From NCBI GenBank assembly GCA_023412915.1, contig JAEZRE010000001.1:91151-155150 (forward strand): a stretch of DNA of 64,000 nt, in the 5' to 3' direction. The position numbers and the translations under genes are program-made. This document shows positions 57,375 through 64,000 of the stretch, piece by piece. Each line of letters starts with the position of its first letter. The stretch's first letter is position 1. Source of the stretch: Bacillota bacterium. GTDB taxonomy: Bacteria > Bacillota > Clostridia > Acetivibrionales > DTU013. The notes beneath the pieces are model-generated. The model made no database searches. It had not been told where the DNA came from and worked only from the letters and a program-made list of their open reading frames with translations.

Positions 57375-58652
57375 ATGAAGGAAATCATTTTAAAATCGGA
57401 AAGCAACAGCGGCATTTCGGACAACGAATTGCGCCGCGCACTCGCGGAGAGTCTCGGAGAACGGAAATCGGAACTTAAAAAGATACTGCTTATTCCCCCG
57501 GATTTTACAAGGATGCACTCCGGCGCGGGCAAGATTACGGCGATGTTCTACAATATGCTGAAAGACAGCTGCCAAATCGACGTAATGCCTGCGCTTGGTA
57601 CTCACGAGCCGATGACGCCGGACGAAATCCGGGAATTCTTCCTGGGGATCGTCCCAAAGGAAGCGATCATCGTCCATAATTGGAGGACGGATGTCGTAAA
57701 GCTTGGGCAGGTACCCGGCGACTTCGTCAGTGAAGTTTCGGAAGGCCTTATGACCGAACCGATAGACGTCGAGCTCAACAGGCACATACTCGACAAATCC
57801 TACGACCTCATTATTTCAATGGGCCAGGTAGTGCCTCACGAGGTCGTGGGCATGGCGAATTACAGCAAGAATCTGTTTGTAGGCTGCGGAGGCAGCAATA
57901 TGATAAACCAGTCCCATATGCTCGGGGCTTTCTACGGCCTTGAACGCATCATGGGGCGCGATCATTCGCCTGTCAGAAAGGTTTTCGATTATGCGGAGGA
58001 GCATTTCATAAAGGATGTTCCTCTGCTTTACGTGCTCACGGTTACCACACAGAGCGAGGGGAACGTTTCGATCCACGGTCTGTTCGCGGGCAGGAACCGC
58101 AGGCTTTTTGAAGAAGCCGTAAAACTCAGTCAGGAGAAGAATATCATCTTCCTCGACAGGCCGATCAAAAAGGCCGTCGTCTACCTGGACGAGAGGGAAT
58201 TCAAGAGCACCTGGCTCGGTAACAAGGCGGTATACAGGACCCGCATGGCGATAGCGAACGAAGGGGAACTGCTCGTTATCGCGCCCGGCGTCTGCAAATT
58301 CGGAGAGGATGACAGAAACGACGAGCTTATCAGGAAGTACGGGTATGTCGGACGGAAAAAAGTACTTGAGCTCTGCAGGCAGAACGACGACCTCAAAGGC
58401 AACCTGTCGGCCGCTGCCCATTTGATACATGGGTCTTCCGACGACCGTTTCTCGATAACCTACGCGCCCGGAAAGCTGACCGGGTCGGAGACGGAAGGAG
58501 CCAATTTCCGCTATGCCAGGTTGTCCGAAGTCCTCGAACGTTATGATCCGGGGGTTTTGAAAGACGGCTGGCAGACCATGCCCGACGGAGAGGAGATCTT
58601 CTATATCAGCAATCCCGCCCTCGGGCTCTGGGCCTGCCGCAACAGGTTCTAA
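57375..58652 (+). CDS. LarA-family nickel-pincer racemase/epimerase homologue
   Basis: Protein of 425 residues. It keeps the LarA active-site spacing: His155, Lys165 and His181 (PHEVVG...YSKN...SHM) are separated by 10 and 16 residues, as are His174, Lys184 and His200 of lactate racemase, where the lysine binds the nickel-pincer nucleotide. His77 in GTHEPM and DFTRMH near residue 43 also fit. LarA homologues are now known to act on various 2-hydroxyacids including D-gluconate. In this setting (gnd, uronate genes) gluconate/mannonate 2-epimerisation is an attractive guess. GGGAGG precedes the ATG. No larBCE genes are in the window. Confidence 0.82.
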   Translation: MKEIILKSESNSGISDNELRRALAESLGERKSELKKILLIPPDFTRMHSGAGKITAMFYNMLKDSCQIDVMPALGTHEPMTPDEIREFFLGIVPKEAIIVHNWRTDVVKLGQVPGDFVSEVSEGLMTEPIDVELNRHILDKSYDLIISMGQVVPHEVVGMANYSKNLFVGCGGSNMINQSHMLGAFYGLERIMGRDHSPVRKVFDYAEEHFIKDVPLLYVLTVTTQSEGNVSIHGLFAGRNRRLFEEAVKLSQEKNIIFLDRPIKKAVVYLDEREFKSTWLGNKAVYRTRMAIANEGELLVIAPGVCKFGEDDRNDELIRKYGYVGRKKVLELCRQNDDLKGNLSAAAHLIHGSSDDRFSITYAPGKLTGSETEGANFRYARLSEVLERYDPGVLKDGWQTMPDGEEIFYISNPALGLWACRNRF

Positions 58653-58665
58653 ACGCTGAATCGGC

Positions 58666-58700
58666 AAGTGGGACAGAGGGACAGGGACCTTGCCCCACTT
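58666..58700. repeat. Palindromic GGGACAGGGAC-type repeat
   Basis: AAGTGGG (58666-58672) and CCCACTT (58694-58700) enclose GACAGAGGGACAGGGAC. The same GGGACAGGGAC word reappears three times near 60.4 kb. The remainder of the 191-bp gap before uxaC holds an inverted GGACAGA/TCTGTCC pair (58767, 58795) of unknown role. Confidence 0.55.
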
Positions 58701-58843
58701 TGAGTAAGGGATGATTCTTCGATGTGCTTCTTGTGAAAAATGAGTAGCAGAATCGCCCTCCGATCAGGACAGATCCATCCCGAGTAATCCCGGTTCTGTC
58801 CAACCTAATAATCTGTCCAACAAATAGAAAGGAGTATTCGACA

Positions 58844-60313
58844 ATGAGAAAATTCATGGACGACAATTTCCTTCTGCAGAATGAAACGGCTATCAGGCTG
58901 TATCATGATTATGCCAAGGCTATGCCTATAATAGATTACCATTGCCACCTCAGCCCAAAAGAGATCGCCGAAAACAAAACCTACGGCAATATTTCAGAAG
59001 CATGGCTCGGGGGAGATCATTACAAATGGCGCGCAATGCGGGCAAACGGCGTGGAGGAGCAATATATAACGGGCAGTGCTGACGATAGGTCCAAGTTCAT
59101 GAAATGGGCAGATACAATGCCAAGCTGCATAGGCAACCCGTTATACCACTGGACTCATCTTGAACTGCGCAGGTATTTCGGCATAGACGAGCTGCTGTCG
59201 CCCGAAACGGCCGAGGATATATGGAACAAGTGCAATAAAAAGCTGCAGGGCCACGATTTCTCACCCAGAAGCCTGATCGAGCGTTCCAACGTTAAAGCGC
59301 TCTGTACGACCGACGATCCCGTGGATACGCTTGAGTACCACGAGGCGATCGCAAAGGACAAGACGTTCGATGTAAGGGTGTTTCCAGCTTTCAGGCCGGA
59401 CAACGGTATAAATATTGAAAAACCCGGCTTTATCGAATGGATAGGTAAGCTGGCGGGGGCGTCAGGTATGAAAATACGTTCCCTGGACGACCTTAAGGCT
59501 GCATTCTTGAAAAGGCTGGAGTTCTTCCACGGGAAGGGCTGCCGCTTGTCGGACCATGGCCTTGAGCCCCTGGTTTACGCGGACTGTACGGAGGCGGAAG
59601 CGGACGAGATATTCAAAAAGGCTATAAGCGCTGGCAAGGGATATCAGAACACGGATATGAACGGCTCCGGCAGCGCAGTTACTTCAGGGATAAATCCCGA
59701 AGAGGTCAAAAAGTACAAATCCCATATGCTAATTTTCCTCGGTGCGCAGTACAACAGGCTTGGCTGGGTAATGCAGCTGCATATCGGCTGCATCAGGAAC
59801 GTAAACACCAAACAGTTCAGGCTGCTCGGACCCAATACCGGCTACGATGCGATAGACGACGAGAATTACGCGGGCGCGCTTTGCAGGCTGCTTGACAGGA
59901 TCAACGATGCGGGTGGGCTTCCGAAAACAATACTGTATTGCCTCAACCCGAGGGATAATGACGTTTTGAGCGCGATCGCGGGAAGCTTCCAGGATGGCGT
60001 CACGCCCGGCAAGCTCCAATTCGGCTCAGGCTGGTGGTTCAACGATCAGAAGGACGGCATGCAGAAGCAGCTGACCGCGCTCGCGAGTACGGGCCTGTTG
60101 AGCCGCTTTGTAGGAATGCTTACCGACTCGAGAAGTTTTCTTTCCTATACGAGGCATGAATATTTCAGACGCATTTTATGCAATATTATCGGTGAATGGG
60201 CTGAAAAAGGCGAGGTGCCTGACGATTTAAAACTTTTAGGTGGCATGGTGCAGGATATCTGTTATAATAATGCGGTAAAATATTTCGGTTTTATGGAGAG
60301 GGCTGAACTTTAA
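58844..60313 (+). CDS. uxaC: Glucuronate/galacturonate isomerase
   Basis: Uronate isomerase of the amidohydrolase superfamily, 489 residues; converts D-glucuronate to D-fructuronate and D-galacturonate to D-tagaturonate. Characteristic features are the metal-binding IDYHCHLSP (His33, His35), the NGVEEQYITG loop, LCTTDDPVDTLEYH and the C-terminal SFLSYTRHEYFRRILC. AAGGAG precedes the ATG. Its product is the substrate expected for the SDR at 54753. Mannonate dehydratase (uxuA) and KDPG aldolase are not in the window. Confidence 0.96.
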   Translation: MRKFMDDNFLLQNETAIRLYHDYAKAMPIIDYHCHLSPKEIAENKTYGNISEAWLGGDHYKWRAMRANGVEEQYITGSADDRSKFMKWADTMPSCIGNPLYHWTHLELRRYFGIDELLSPETAEDIWNKCNKKLQGHDFSPRSLIERSNVKALCTTDDPVDTLEYHEAIAKDKTFDVRVFPAFRPDNGINIEKPGFIEWIGKLAGASGMKIRSLDDLKAAFLKRLEFFHGKGCRLSDHGLEPLVYADCTEAEADEIFKKAISAGKGYQNTDMNGSGSAVTSGINPEEVKKYKSHMLIFLGAQYNRLGWVMQLHIGCIRNVNTKQFRLLGPNTGYDAIDDENYAGALCRLLDRINDAGGLPKTILYCLNPRDNDVLSAIAGSFQDGVTPGKLQFGSGWWFNDQKDGMQKQLTALASTGLLSRFVGMLTDSRSFLSYTRHEYFRRILCNIIGEWAEKGEVPDDLKLLGGMVQDICYNNAVKYFGFMERAEL

Positions 60314-60314
60314 A

Positions 60315-60334
60315 ACAGGCAGCTTCCTGCTTGT
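60315..60334 (+). terminator. Hairpin after uxaC
   Basis: ACAGGCAG-CTTC-CTGCTTGT, an 8-bp stem with one G-U pair directly after the stop. No T tract. Confidence 0.4.
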
Positions 60335-60362
60335 GTGCGATCCGGACTCGGGAAAGTGCGTG

Positions 60363-60490
60363 CGGGAAACAGGGACAGGGACTTAGTTTTGCTTGGATTA
60401 CCGTGCTTTTTGGCATGAGGACAGGGAATTTGCCCTGCTTGGATTACCGTGGGACTCAGGGACAGGGACTTTGTCCCGTTTTGGTTATCC
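60363..60490. repeat. Tandem GGGACAGGGAC / GCTTGGATTACCGTG repeats
   Basis: GCTTGGATTACCGTG occurs exactly at 60391-60405 and 60437-60451; each is preceded by a CAGGGAC-type block, and a third unit CAGGGACAGGGACTTTGTCCC follows at 60457. Several units are self-complementary. This fills the 215-bp gap between uxaC and the MFS gene; no gene is present. Confidence 0.65.
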
Positions 60491-60528
60491 TGACGTTGGA
60501 CGCGGCAGCGGATGCCTGAGAATTATTT

Positions 60529-61953
60529 ATGGGAGAAATAGAAACAAACAAAAGCAAAAAAACGCTGATACTGATAAATGTTGTACTCGTTACCTTTATG
60601 TCAACCTTGCAGGGCAGCATTATCGATGTTGCCCTGCCTACTATGGCGCGCAGCCTCAATGTTACGACAGAAGCTATTTCGTGGGTCGTCACGACATTCC
60701 TGATCGCAGTCACATCTACGATACTGGTTTTCGGCAAGCTGGGCGATATTAAAGGCAAGATCAAAATATTCCAGATCGGACTTATCCTTTTTACGCTTGG
60801 TTGTCTGTTCTGCAGCATCTCAACCTCCTATATTGCGTTAATATTCTCCAGGATAGTGCAGGCAATAGGTGCGGCCGGCACGATGGCCAACAGTCAGGGC
60901 ATCATAGCTCAGACTTATCCTAAAAATGAGATGGGAAGGGCGCTCGGCATTTCCGGTTCGTTCGTCGCGCTCGGCAATCTTGTGGGACCGCCGCTGGGCG
61001 GCATGATAATAAGCTTTCTCAGCTGGAATTATATATTCCTCGTCAATGTGCCGATAGGTATCATCGTTTATTTGATGGGCATGAAAATACTTCCCCGCGA
61101 CGAAGACAGGACCGATGAAAAGCTTGATCTCAAGGGTGCAATATTGCTAGTCGCGACGATTGGGATGTTCTTTCTCGCAGTCTCGGTGGGGAGGAATGTC
61201 GGGTTTACCAACCCGTTGATACTCGCGGGCTTCGCCGCTGTGGTCATTGCAGCCGTAATTTTCGTCAGGACGGAGCTGCGGCTTGAAAAGCCGATGCTGC
61301 AGTTCGGCATATTCAAGAACAGACTGTTTTCGCTGAGCGTATTCTGCTCCTTTACATCCTTTATTGCGCTGAACTGCGTTATCATCATACAGCCCTTCTT
61401 TCTGCAGTATGCTTTGAAATATACTCCTGCCGAGACCGGTCTGATAATGATGGTCAGCCCTGTCGTCATGTTCATAGTGGCGCCGCTGAGCGGCCGCCTG
61501 TCGGACAGGATCGGCTCAGAGTTCCTTACGTTCCTTGGGCTTTCGATAACCAGCGCGGCCTTGCTTCTTATGTCTACCCTGACGCAATATACTAACCTTA
61601 CGACACTCGTTGCGGTAATTATGATAATGTCGGGAGGAAACGCGCTGTTCCAGTCGCCAAACACATCGCTCATAATGTCTACAGTGACCCACGACAAGCT
61701 TGGTATTGCCGGTAGCATCAATGCGTTCGTCAGGAACCTCGGTATGGTCTTCGGAGCTACAATGGCAACGATCCTGCTATACGATTTCATGAGCCTGAAC
61801 CTTGGCAAGCATGTGGCTACGCTGATGCCAGGGTATGAAAATGCCTTTATCTTCGGGATGAAGTATGTTTTTATAGTTGCCGCTTCGATCTGCATGATAG
61901 GCGCTTTGCTTACCGCGTACAGGCTGTACAGGAGAAGGCTGAAAAAAGCGTAG
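60529..61953 (+). CDS. MFS transporter, DHA2 (EmrB/QacA-like) family
   Basis: Drug:proton antiporter-type membrane protein of 474 residues with about 13-14 helices. Signatures are FMSTLQGSIIDVALPTMARS in TM1, the motif-A segment GKLGDIKGKIKIF, and motif C-like GSFVALGNLVGPPLGG. The ribosome site is poor (TGAG), so translation may be low. Substrate unknown; it is not obviously linked to the uronate genes, though export of a sugar acid cannot be excluded. Confidence 0.88.
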   Translation: MGEIETNKSKKTLILINVVLVTFMSTLQGSIIDVALPTMARSLNVTTEAISWVVTTFLIAVTSTILVFGKLGDIKGKIKIFQIGLILFTLGCLFCSISTSYIALIFSRIVQAIGAAGTMANSQGIIAQTYPKNEMGRALGISGSFVALGNLVGPPLGGMIISFLSWNYIFLVNVPIGIIVYLMGMKILPRDEDRTDEKLDLKGAILLVATIGMFFLAVSVGRNVGFTNPLILAGFAAVVIAAVIFVRTELRLEKPMLQFGIFKNRLFSLSVFCSFTSFIALNCVIIIQPFFLQYALKYTPAETGLIMMVSPVVMFIVAPLSGRLSDRIGSEFLTFLGLSITSAALLLMSTLTQYTNLTTLVAVIMIMSGGNALFQSPNTSLIMSTVTHDKLGIAGSINAFVRNLGMVFGATMATILLYDFMSLNLGKHVATLMPGYENAFIFGMKYVFIVAASICMIGALLTAYRLYRRRLKKA

Positions 61954-62166
61954 GGCGGATCTATTCCTGCCTGACTGCCGATCCTTGGGCGAACCCTGAC
62001 GAAGTATGTTTCTTGAGCCGACGCCATTGCCTTTTTACCTATGCTTTTGTCTGATATGAGCCGATGTCTTCGTGCGGGCCTTCTTGCTATTTGATACTAA
62101 AATGGGATAAAATAAGTCCGGATACATTGGTGCGGATTGTATACATAAAGTACGGGAGACATAGAT

Positions 62167-62976
62167 ATGATGAAGGAAAAATATGATTTCAACGACTTGC
62201 TGCAGGTCATGGAAAGGCTCCGTGCGGAAAACGGCTGCCCATGGGACAGGGAACAGACTCATGAGAGCCTGAAGATCTATATGATCGAGGAGACTTACGA
62301 GGTGCTGGAGGCGCTGGACAGCGGCAACATGGGCAAATTCTGCAACGAACTCGGCGACCTGCTGTTACAGATCGTTTTCCATGCTCAGATTGCGAAGGAA
62401 AACGGTGTCTTCAATATAAACGACGTTACGACCGAGATCTGTCAGAAGCTTATTTCAAGGCATACGCATATATTCGGGGATGCGAAGGCCGATACCGCCG
62501 AACAGGTGATAGAGAACTGGGAGGCAATCAAAAAGAAGGAAAAGCAGCTCAAGAGCCAGACCGGCGTACTCAAGGATGTCCCTTCAAATCTGCCGGCGCT
62601 GATGAGGAGCTACAAGGTCCAGCAAAAAGCCGCGCAGGTCGGATTCGACTGGGACGATATAGAAGACGTATTCGGCAAGGTAGACGAGGAAATTCAGGAG
62701 CTCCGGGATGTATACAGAAGTAAAAATGTGGAAAGAATAACGGATGAACTGGGAGATGCGTTGTTTGCGCTCGTCAATCTGTCCAGATTCCTCAAGATCC
62801 AGCCGGAATTGGCTCTTACCGGAACGGTCAACAAGTTTATCAGAAGGTTTGAGTACATCGAACAGCAGAGCGCCAAGGAAGGCAAAAAACTTGAGGACAT
62901 GAGTCTGGCTGAAATGGACGTACTGTGGAACGAGGCAAAGTTGAGGCTCCCGAAAAAGTCTAAAGATGAGGTATGA
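62167..62976 (+). CDS. mazG: Nucleoside triphosphate pyrophosphohydrolase MazG
   Basis: House-cleaning enzyme of 269 residues that hydrolyses NTPs to NMP and pyrophosphate. Two MazG domains are seen: the first with ENGCPWDREQTHESLK, EETYEVLEAL and ELGDLLLQIVFHA (the metal-binding EExxE...ExxD pattern), the second with DEEIQELRD and DELGDALFALVNLSRF. GGAG precedes the ATG. It begins the conserved mazG-HU-rqcP-yabP block. Confidence 0.95.
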   Translation: MMKEKYDFNDLLQVMERLRAENGCPWDREQTHESLKIYMIEETYEVLEALDSGNMGKFCNELGDLLLQIVFHAQIAKENGVFNINDVTTEICQKLISRHTHIFGDAKADTAEQVIENWEAIKKKEKQLKSQTGVLKDVPSNLPALMRSYKVQQKAAQVGFDWDDIEDVFGKVDEEIQELRDVYRSKNVERITDELGDALFALVNLSRFLKIQPELALTGTVNKFIRRFEYIEQQSAKEGKKLEDMSLAEMDVLWNEAKLRLPKKSKDEV

Positions 62977-62999
62977 GGTAAGGAGAAGGAGGATTTTTG

Positions 63000-63275
63000 A
63001 TGAATAAGGCGGATCTTATCAGCAGCATAGCATCCAAGGGAGAAATTACGAAGGTCGACGCGGAAAAGGCTTTGAACGCTTTTATTGAAAGCGTGGAGGA
63101 AGCCCTGGTGAACGGCGACAAGGTCCAGCTGGTCGGCTTCGGATCCTTTGAAGTCCGTGAAAGGGCTGCAAGGAAGGGAAGAAACCCGCAGACCAAAAAG
63201 GAAATCACGATAAATGCTTCAAAAGCGCCGGTATTCAAAGTTGGAAAGGCGCTCAAGGATATGGTGAACGAGTAA
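63000..63275 (+). CDS. hup: DNA-binding protein HU
   Basis: Nucleoid protein of 91 residues, full-length: NKADLISSIASKGEITKVDA, the GFGSFEVRERAARKGRNPQT DNA-binding arm, and FKVGKALKDMVN. AAGGAGG at 62987-62993 serves the ATG at 63000. It lies 23 bp after mazG. Confidence 0.97.
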   Translation: MNKADLISSIASKGEITKVDAEKALNAFIESVEEALVNGDKVQLVGFGSFEVRERAARKGRNPQTKKEITINASKAPVFKVGKALKDMVNE

Positions 63276-63304
63276 TATATAGATAAAGATAGGGGTCTTA
63301 AGGT

Positions 63305-63544
63305 ATGAGGATCGATAAATATCTCAAGGTTTCCAGGCTTATCAAGCGCAGGACGCTTGCGAACGAGGCCTGCGAGACCGGGCATGTGACGATAAACGGC
63401 AAAACGGCCAAACCGGGTTCGGAGGTAAAAATCGGGGACGTCATCGAAATAAGGTTCGGCAGCAGCCTGACCACTGTAGAGGTGACATCCATAGCCGAGC
63501 ATACGGCAAAAGCCGATTCAAAGGAAATGTATTTGATCAAATAG
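63305..63544 (+). CDS. rqcP: S4-domain RNA-binding protein RqcP (YabO/Hsp15-like)
   Basis: Protein of 79 residues consisting of one S4 domain (MRIDKYLKVSRLIKRRTLAN, GHVTINGKTAKPGSEVKIGD). RqcP works with RqcH in ribosome-associated quality control, stabilising C-terminal tailing of stalled chains. Position after HU and before yabP is the usual Firmicutes order. Confidence 0.93.
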   Translation: MRIDKYLKVSRLIKRRTLANEACETGHVTINGKTAKPGSEVKIGDVIEIRFGSSLTTVEVTSIAEHTAKADSKEMYLIK

Positions 63545-63639
63545 ACTGGTACTCGTAGCAGGTCCGATCAAATACCCGTAACTTGTGGCCGGTACCGGCA
63601 GGAGGCGTATCCCGCCGGTCGCCATTATACTTGCAAAGG

Positions 63640-63671
63640 AATAACAGGGAATTGTCCCTGTTATTTTTTTT
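63640..63671 (+). terminator. Rho-independent terminator
   Basis: AATAACAGGGA (63640-63650), ATTG, TCCCTGTTATT (63655-63665) run into a T tract to 63671. It separates rqcP from yabP. Confidence 0.95.
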
Positions 63672-63672
63672 G

Positions 63673-63701
63673 GCATTATACCCCTTGTACATGCATATAA
63701 A
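63673..63701 (+). promoter_or_regulatory. Possible sigma-E promoter of yabP
   Basis: GCATTAT (63673-63679), 14-bp spacer, CATATAAA (63694-63701) resembles the sporulation sigma-E pattern with several mismatches. yabP is a mother-cell gene in Bacillus, which makes this reasonable but unproven. Confidence 0.3.
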
Positions 63702-63767
63702 TCAACTATGGAATGCTGTGATCCTGCTTGTGACCTGTCGTTTCCGATCTTGCGGGGAGGGATATTG

Positions 63768-64000
63768 ATGACTGACGAAAAAAAAGTACCGAAGCCCAGG
63801 GTTTCCAACCTGATCCTTGAAAACAGGGAGAAATTGAGTATTTCCGGGGTAATAGACGTAGAAAGCTTCAACGATGAATGCGTCATCGCAGATACGGAGT
63901 TAGGCATATTGGTCGTAAAGGGGGTCGACCTGCATATCAACAAACTGAATATCGACAGCTCGGAGCTGGGTATCGAAGGCGAGATAATAAGCTGCGAATA
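63768..64000 (+). CDS. yabP: Sporulation protein YabP (3' end outside window)
   Basis: The first 77 codons of YabP, a small protein needed for spore morphogenesis in Bacillus subtilis. The segment REKLSISGVIDVESFNDE and the pattern of hydrophobic strands up to LHINKLNIDSSELGIEGEI match the family; usual length is about 95-100 residues, so roughly 20 are missing. GGGGAGGGA precedes the ATG. It marks the organism as a likely spore-former. Confidence 0.88.
   Translation, partial: MTDEKKVPKPRVSNLILENREKLSISGVIDVESFNDECVIADTELGILVVKGVDLHINKLNIDSSELGIEGEIISCE

Noticed and set aside
57375..58652. Calling the LarA homologue lactate racemase
   Set aside because: The cofactor-site spacing is shared by the whole superfamily; sugar-acid neighbours and the absence of larBCE here do not support lactate specifically.
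60363..60490. Possible CRISPR-like array
   Set aside because: Only three irregular units with different spacing and no constant spacer length; no cas genes nearby.
61068..62027. Minus-strand ORF (319 codons) opposite the MFS gene
   Set aside because: Shadow of a membrane protein gene; no recognisable domain or ribosome site.

Overview
The window looks like a chromosome segment from an anaerobic, endospore-forming Clostridia-type Firmicute of middling GC content. The evidence is Gram-positive-style ribosome-binding sites (AGGAGG-like), lipobox-anchored solute-binding proteins, a nine-gene V-type ATPase operon, and at the right edge the order mazG - HU - rqcP - yabP, which is typical of spore-forming Firmicutes. 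I see no rRNA, tRNA, CRISPR array, transposase or phage gene.

Region 1 (1-18 kb) is a plant-glycoside utilisation island on the + strand. It holds the 3' part of a YesN-like response regulator, three paralogous GH2 enzymes of the beta-mannosidase type, an ASKHA sugar kinase, a YesM-like histidine kinase, a binding protein with two permeases (no dedicated ATPase), an aldo/keto reductase and a zinc sorbitol-type dehydrogenase. Oligosaccharide uptake, intracellular hydrolysis and further metabolism of the sugar are therefore encoded together.

Region 2 (18.2-34.3 kb) is the most interesting part. I read it as a D-apiose/D-apionate catabolic locus. The + operon has a Zn-dehydrogenase, a TIM-barrel isomerase, a D-apionate lactonase (ApnL-like), a D-apionate oxidoisomerase (ApnO-like), a probable 3-oxo-isoapionate decarboxylase (OiaC-like) and a ribose-type ABC importer whose ATPase is fused to a permease. 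A divergent - operon has a second TIM-barrel isomerase, a split transketolase and a beta-hydroxyacid dehydrogenase. A GntR/FCD regulator sits between them, with dyad operators on the divergent promoters and on the next promoter. Neither the usual Gfo/Idh apiose dehydrogenase nor an erythrulose kinase is present, so the entry and exit steps may be new. A second GntR/FCD gene closes the locus.

Region 3 (34.4-43.7 kb) is a V-type ATPase operon in the order H/G-C-I-K-F-E-A-B-D. It has a terminator-like hairpin in its leader and a 226-bp hairpin-forming (MITE-like) element between the A and B genes.

Region 4 (43.8-51.8 kb) is mixed: a Phd-antitoxin/Uma2-nuclease fusion behind a dyad-overlapped promoter, a polysaccharide deacetylase, a large exported FG-GAP protein, and an MBOAT plus SGNH-like pair probably for polysaccharide O-acetylation. 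A second palindromic element follows.

Region 5 (51.9-60.3 kb) is for hexuronate and sugar-acid catabolism: kdgK, an AraC regulator with an 80-residue low-complexity insert, an SDR (probable fructuronate reductase), gnd, a LarA-family epimerase and uxaC. A 45-bp element conserved upstream of both kdgK and the SDR gene, each time 11 bp before a TATAAT box, is a strong candidate AraC-type operator. Degenerate tandem repeats fill several leaders here.

Region 6 (60.5-64 kb) has an MFS transporter, then mazG, HU, rqcP and the start of yabP.
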